A stretch of DNA of 64,000 nt, from positions 20,294,720-20,358,719 of the forward strand of contig NC_051446.1 in assembly GCF_001649575.2 (NCBI RefSeq). The letters run 5' to 3'. The stretch comes from Kryptolebias marmoratus (taxonomy: Eukaryota; Chordata; Actinopteri; Cyprinodontiformes; Rivulidae). The notes beneath the pieces are model-generated. The model was not told where the DNA came from, did no database searches, and saw nothing but the letters and a program-made list of their open reading frames with translations. This document shows positions 60,976 to 64,000 of this stretch, in pieces; positions within the stretch are counted from its first letter, which is position 1, and the number at the start of each line of letters is the position of its first letter. The position numbers were made by a program, and so were the translations under genes.

Positions 60976-61842
60976 CTGCAAAAGAAACAAACCAGAAACA
61001 CTTTTTTCTTTTTTTGATGAAGCATTTAAACCTGAGCACTTCTTGAAACGTTACAGACAACACACGTACTGTTTTTCTCTTTTACTCTTTTTTTCTTAAC
61101 TTCAGTGTTAAGAGGCTTCCCAACTTTTTTCTACTTTTTAGTTTTAAAAAAGGAGTCAGCTTTACCTTTTCAAGGTTTATGAAAGGAACTGTAACTTTTT
61201 CCTTAGCTGAATACTCAGATAACCACAGCAAGAAGAGTTACAGAATTAAAGTTCACTGAGGTCCACTTAAAGAACTTTCTCTCAAGCAAAGATCCAGAAT
61301 ACACCGTATACGTACACATCCTCTCATTTAGAGACAGCAAAGCTAGTTTTCTTCTCTCACCATATTGGTTTTTCAGGCCTGTGCCCCTCCGTGGGCTGGC
61401 AGCAGCTCTCTGCAGACAGAAGCAGAGGGAAAACCCGAAGCCAAACGTGGGAATCACCATAAAGGCTAAAAAAGCTGCGCCACCTCAGATGAGTTTCCGT
61501 AAACGTGGGAAAAGCTGCTCCGCCCAAACTAAATGACCACAAATGCTAGAAAAGCTGCACCACCGAGAACGAATAGTTGTAAATGTGAGGACACCTCTGC
61601 AGCCTAAAATAAATCATCATAAATGTGGGGGAAAAGCTGCACTGCTTGAAATAAATGACTCTAAATTGCTGAAAAGGTCCTGATCAGACATCTTTAGGGT
61701 CCAGATCCAGGGCTGCCATGTGGGGATCTCGACTTTAAAGAGTCACAGCTTTTATACTTTTTACTGACTGTATATATTCCAACAGAATAAAGAGTAAAAT
61801 CCAAATGTTTTAGCTCTTTTGTTTGATTAACTTTGAACTCAC
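60976..61842 (-). other. C10orf90-like intron
   Basis: 0.87 kb between exons. It holds the cryptic exon candidate at 61361-61409 and, at 61460-61680, several imperfect repeats of a 'gggaaaagctgc' phrase (at 61508, 61548, 61630 and so on) spaced about 40-80 bases apart. Confidence 0.6.
61361..61409 (-). other. Cryptic or poison exon candidate (49 nt)
   Basis: Lies between two strong exons with an excellent acceptor (ctctgcttctgtctgcag|AGAG) and good donor (ATATG|gtgaga). At 49 nt it would shift the frame and break the SLQ-EALQ junction, and the shifted frame stops at the next splice. It is not part of the main model but could be a regulated unproductive exon or chance. Confidence 0.25.
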
Positions 61843-61973
61843 CTGAAGAGAAACAGTTTCAGGTGACCTTTCAGGGTCCAGCCCAAGAGAAACAAATTCA
61901 GCACCGGGCTGTTTCTGACGGTGGGCTTTGCTTTGCTCACAACTGGACTTTATGCATTTCCTCTCATCCATCA
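61843..61973 (-). CDS. c10orf90: C10orf90-like exon: linker to the ALMS motif
   Basis: 131 nt: two bases plus 43 codons, ending in phase 0. Acceptor ttgtccttcttggtag|TG behind a long pyrimidine tract, donor TTCAG|gtgagt (strong). The final G of the previous exon plus TG gives Val. The peptide ends LDPERSPETVSLQ, and the next exon starts EALQ, so the junction reads SLQ-EALQ, the usual entry to the ALMS motif. Phase and sequence therefore both support the splice. The first 25 residues are not conserved to my eye. Confidence 0.75.
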
Positions 61974-62255
61974 CTACCAAGAAGGACAAAAAAATATATA
62001 TATGTTTTTGCGTTTCATTTTACACTCCGTGTGGCTTCACATGCCGGCTCCCCCGGGCCTGCAGTGACATATCCGCTTGTTTTAGCTGCAGGAATTCTCT
62101 TAAACTTTACAGATCCGATCCAAGACGGAGCGCTAAAAACAAATTACTGAAGCGGCAACAAATCTCCGTAATAAGGATGAATCATTTATGAGGCGAGGAA
62201 TTACCAGCGTAAATATTTTCTGCTCATTTCGAACAACAGAGGTGTGTGATAATAC
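61974..62255 (-). other. C10orf90-like intron, short
   Basis: 282 bases; nothing recognised apart from the splice signals. Confidence 0.6.
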
Positions 62256-62402
62256 CAGCATGTCCCCGGGGCGATGCCGCGGCGTCCTTCCCGGGGTCGC
62301 TGCTCGGCGTTTTCTTCTTGCTGAGTTGTCTCTGGAGTTTGATATTTGCTATGATCGCCGCCGCATTGAGGGCAAGCACTTCCTCTTGAGACTGATGGGG
62401 AT
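62256..62402 (-). CDS. c10orf90: C10orf90-like exon: NAAAIIANIKLQRQL block
   Basis: 147 nt: two bases, 48 codons, one base. Acceptor tgcgtttcag|AT, donor GCTG|gtatta, whose +4 to +6 bases are weak. The peptide (x)PHQSQEEVLALNAAAII then ANIKLQRQLSKKK is highly charged and helical. I recall a closely similar NAAAIIANIKLQ block in vertebrate C10orf90, which is the reason for the name; this is memory, not a search. The C-terminal part (SSDPGKDAAASPRG) is low complexity. The first codon is split with an exon outside the recognised set. Confidence 0.75.
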
Positions 62403-62519
62403 CTGAAACGCAGGAGGGCTTTGATGTGAGCGAGCTTTCATTTGGCCGCTCGGCACAAACAGGCCTGGTTCCGCCACAGTTTGGGAGCCCCACTTCAGTC
62501 TGTGGCTGACTGGATCAAA

Positions 62520-62640
62520 CGCCTCTGGCCTTATAATTAATTGATGACACTCTTAATGAATGTGATTAGAGAGTAATTAATAATTTTCACGCAGAGACAG
62601 GAGATAATAAATGAAGAGACACACTTGCTCAGCAGAAAAT
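62520..62640. promoter_or_regulatory. TAATTAAT-rich unique block, candidate conserved element
   Basis: ATAATTAATTGATG, CTTAATGAATG, GATTAGAGAGTAATTAATAA within 90 bases, in otherwise normal-complexity sequence. Confidence 0.28.
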
Positions 62641-62877
62641 TAATTTACTCTTATTCAGCTAAATACTTTTCAAACATGAGATCATTTTGGATATTTAAAG
62701 CGATCAAACAGCATTTGGGTGACTGAACATTATAAGGGCTGTCGAACTGAGTCACAACAAAGAAGGGATATCCTGTTAAAATCTGCTGTGATGGCAGCTA
62801 AGAGAAAATCCTCCAAATGCCAATAGACGGCATGAATTATTTTGCCTAAGATGTCGGCATTAACTGTTGGTGTCAAC

Positions 62878-63158
62878 TCTGTTTGTCTGTTAGCAAAATA
62901 TCTCATGAACCAATGGACAGATTTTACTGAAACTTGCAGAAAGTAATCAATAAATATACATCCTCAACTGATTGGCTTTTGGAGTCTTCTCAATTTAAGA
63001 TGGCCGTCATAGCTATTGAACCTTAATCAACACATAAATGATGACAATTCGGTCAGTTTTACAGATATTGAGATATGATTTGGTGCAGAAGTAGCTGAGA
63101 GTCATCCTCATCACATACTCTGAGCACTAAGAGATCTTTGTTTAAAACATTGGCCTGT
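62878..63158 (+). repeat. R1 repeat monomer, plus orientation
   Basis: TTTGTCTGTTAGCAAAATAT, CATGAACCAATGGACAG, TTTAAGATGGCCGTCATAG, GGTCAGTTTTACAGATATTG and AGTAGCTGAGAGTCATCC, ending near TTTGTTTAAAACATTGGCC. Confidence 0.9.
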
Positions 63159-63867
63159 AAGGAATAAAACTTTATTATTATTATTATTTATTGCTGTTTG
63201 ACTGTAAAGCTGCATAAAAGGACCATAAACACCAGAATGAAATGACTAAACGTCAGGAATACAAAACATAAAAGTAAAAATCAGAAACTATACCACCACT
63301 AACACTTTTTACCTGCCTTTTTTGAAACAACATTTATGTTTTAACCTACATTTGTGTTTAAATCTCTTCAGATTCTGCTTAAAAAATGGTCCCACACGAC
63401 CACTTTCGATTCTGTTTAATCTCAGTCCGACAGACCTCAGATCTGCCTCGCACGAATTCAAACGAGCACATTCACATCCTTCCCAGCAGCTACAGTACAA
63501 ACCTCTCACATGTTCTCATTTTAGTCTCTAAAGATCACCTTTTTTTTTTTCCCCCTGCTTCACCAGCCAGCAGAGAACCGGCTCACAAAAAGGATCAAGC
63601 CATCAATAAAACATCTCGAGTGTGGGCACACGGAGCTGGAACAGTTCTGAGGGGCTGTGTTGGCGCCGCGTCGGTGCCGTCACTGCAGCGAGGCACGTGC
63701 GCCAGCTGAGGGCTCGAAAATATCCCTCTCCATTCATAACCTCGTCACCCTGCTGCTGCCGGCTGGGAGCTGCTGAAACACCAGGTGCCTGACAGCAAGA
63801 GACAGAACTGAATTCAAATTCCATAAAGACAAAAAAAAAAAAAAACTGTCATTATTAAGATTTACCT

Positions 63868-64000
63868 TTCATGCCAGAGTTTTAGACTAAGTTCATTTTT
63901 TGATGAGCCGCTTTGGTCAAACACTGAAAATAATCTCACTCTGCATCACAAGATCAGTTAGTGCTCAGAGTTTCTGTTGTGGCTGACTCTCAGCTACTAC
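63868..64000 (-). repeat. R1 repeat, minus orientation, cut by the window edge
   Basis: TTCATGCCAGAGTTTTAGAC, GTTAGTGCTCAGAGTTTCTG and GGCTGACTCTCAGCTACTAC match the 3' half of R1 in reverse. Confidence 0.8.

Larger units (their letters stand above)
58146..64000 (-). other. c10orf90: C10orf90 (FATS)-like gene, 3' part, continues off the right edge
   Basis: Span of the exons that join in phase into the C-terminal part of an ALMS-motif protein. Human C10orf90 encodes FATS, reported as a stress-induced protein with ubiquitin ligase activity; its C-terminal ALMS motif is shared with ALMS1 and a few centrosomal proteins. Four exons are supported by family resemblance and phase, the last one only by phase and an LPE motif. 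The human neighbour of C10orf90 is ADAM12, in the same orientation, which matches here. The 5' exons are right of the window. Confidence 0.75.
62403..64000 (-). other. C10orf90-like intron, partial; upstream exon not found
   Basis: Contains a TAAT-rich block (62520-62640), one R1 monomer and the beginning of another. No exon ending in phase 1 with family resemblance was found. Confidence 0.5.

Noticed and set aside
63603..63824. Upstream C10orf90-like exon
   Set aside because: GC-rich open frame with a good acceptor near 63793, but no donor in the required phase and no conserved motif.
1..64000. tRNA, rRNA, CRISPR arrays, operons or phage genes
   Set aside because: No cloverleaf, rRNA block or regularly spaced direct-repeat array was seen, and gene structure is plainly eukaryotic; spaced repeats here are microsatellites, the minisatellite and R1.

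Overview
This is a vertebrate nuclear window, most likely from a ray-finned fish. Coding sequence is confined to short GT-AG exons separated by multi-kilobase AT-rich introns. The introns are full of teleost-type repeats: Tc1-like DNA transposons, RTE/Rex-type and L2-type LINE pieces, a solo LTR, a retrovirus-like primer-binding site, and a private repeat family here called R1. None of the longer open reading frames is a complete gene. The genes only appear when exons are joined by splice sites and phase. A cyprinodontiform or other percomorph is my guess from repeat style only. Layout, all coding on the minus strand, reading right to left. (1) 64.0-58.1 kb: the 3' part of a C10orf90 (FATS)-like gene. 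Four exons join in phase and encode the start of the ALMS motif. A less certain fifth exon closes the protein early. (2) 58.1-54.3 kb: a short intergenic stretch with low-complexity GC repeats, one R1 copy and a 515-bp palindromic foldback element flanked by TA. (3) 54.3-1.5 kb: exons 1-6 of adam12, encoding the signal peptide and nearly all of the prodomain (residues 1-209 in my joined model). The metalloprotease domain and the rest lie off the left edge. The head-to-tail order ADAM12 - C10orf90 on one strand matches human 10q26 as I remember it, which supports both names. The adam12 exon model rests on six exons with canonical GT/AG borders, lengths of 88, 122, 74, 79, 77 and 187 nt whose phases all agree, and close similarity to the human ADAM12 prodomain (for example FTETHYLxDGT, CYYHG, SYxLEP). 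C10orf90-like exons at 62256-62402, 61843-61973, 60792-60975 and 59556-59619 also join with matching phases. Points of interest are the R1 family (about a dozen monomers, some in tandem, each usually carrying an AAGATGG motif), the palindrome about 0.7 kb upstream of the adam12 start codon, an apparently truncated ALMS motif, a proline-tRNA-type primer-binding site at 45156-45173, a solo LTR with perfect 5-bp target duplications, a nested transposon-in-LINE insertion, and several TAAT-rich intronic blocks that look like conserved regulatory DNA. No tRNA, rRNA, CRISPR array or prokaryotic signal was seen.
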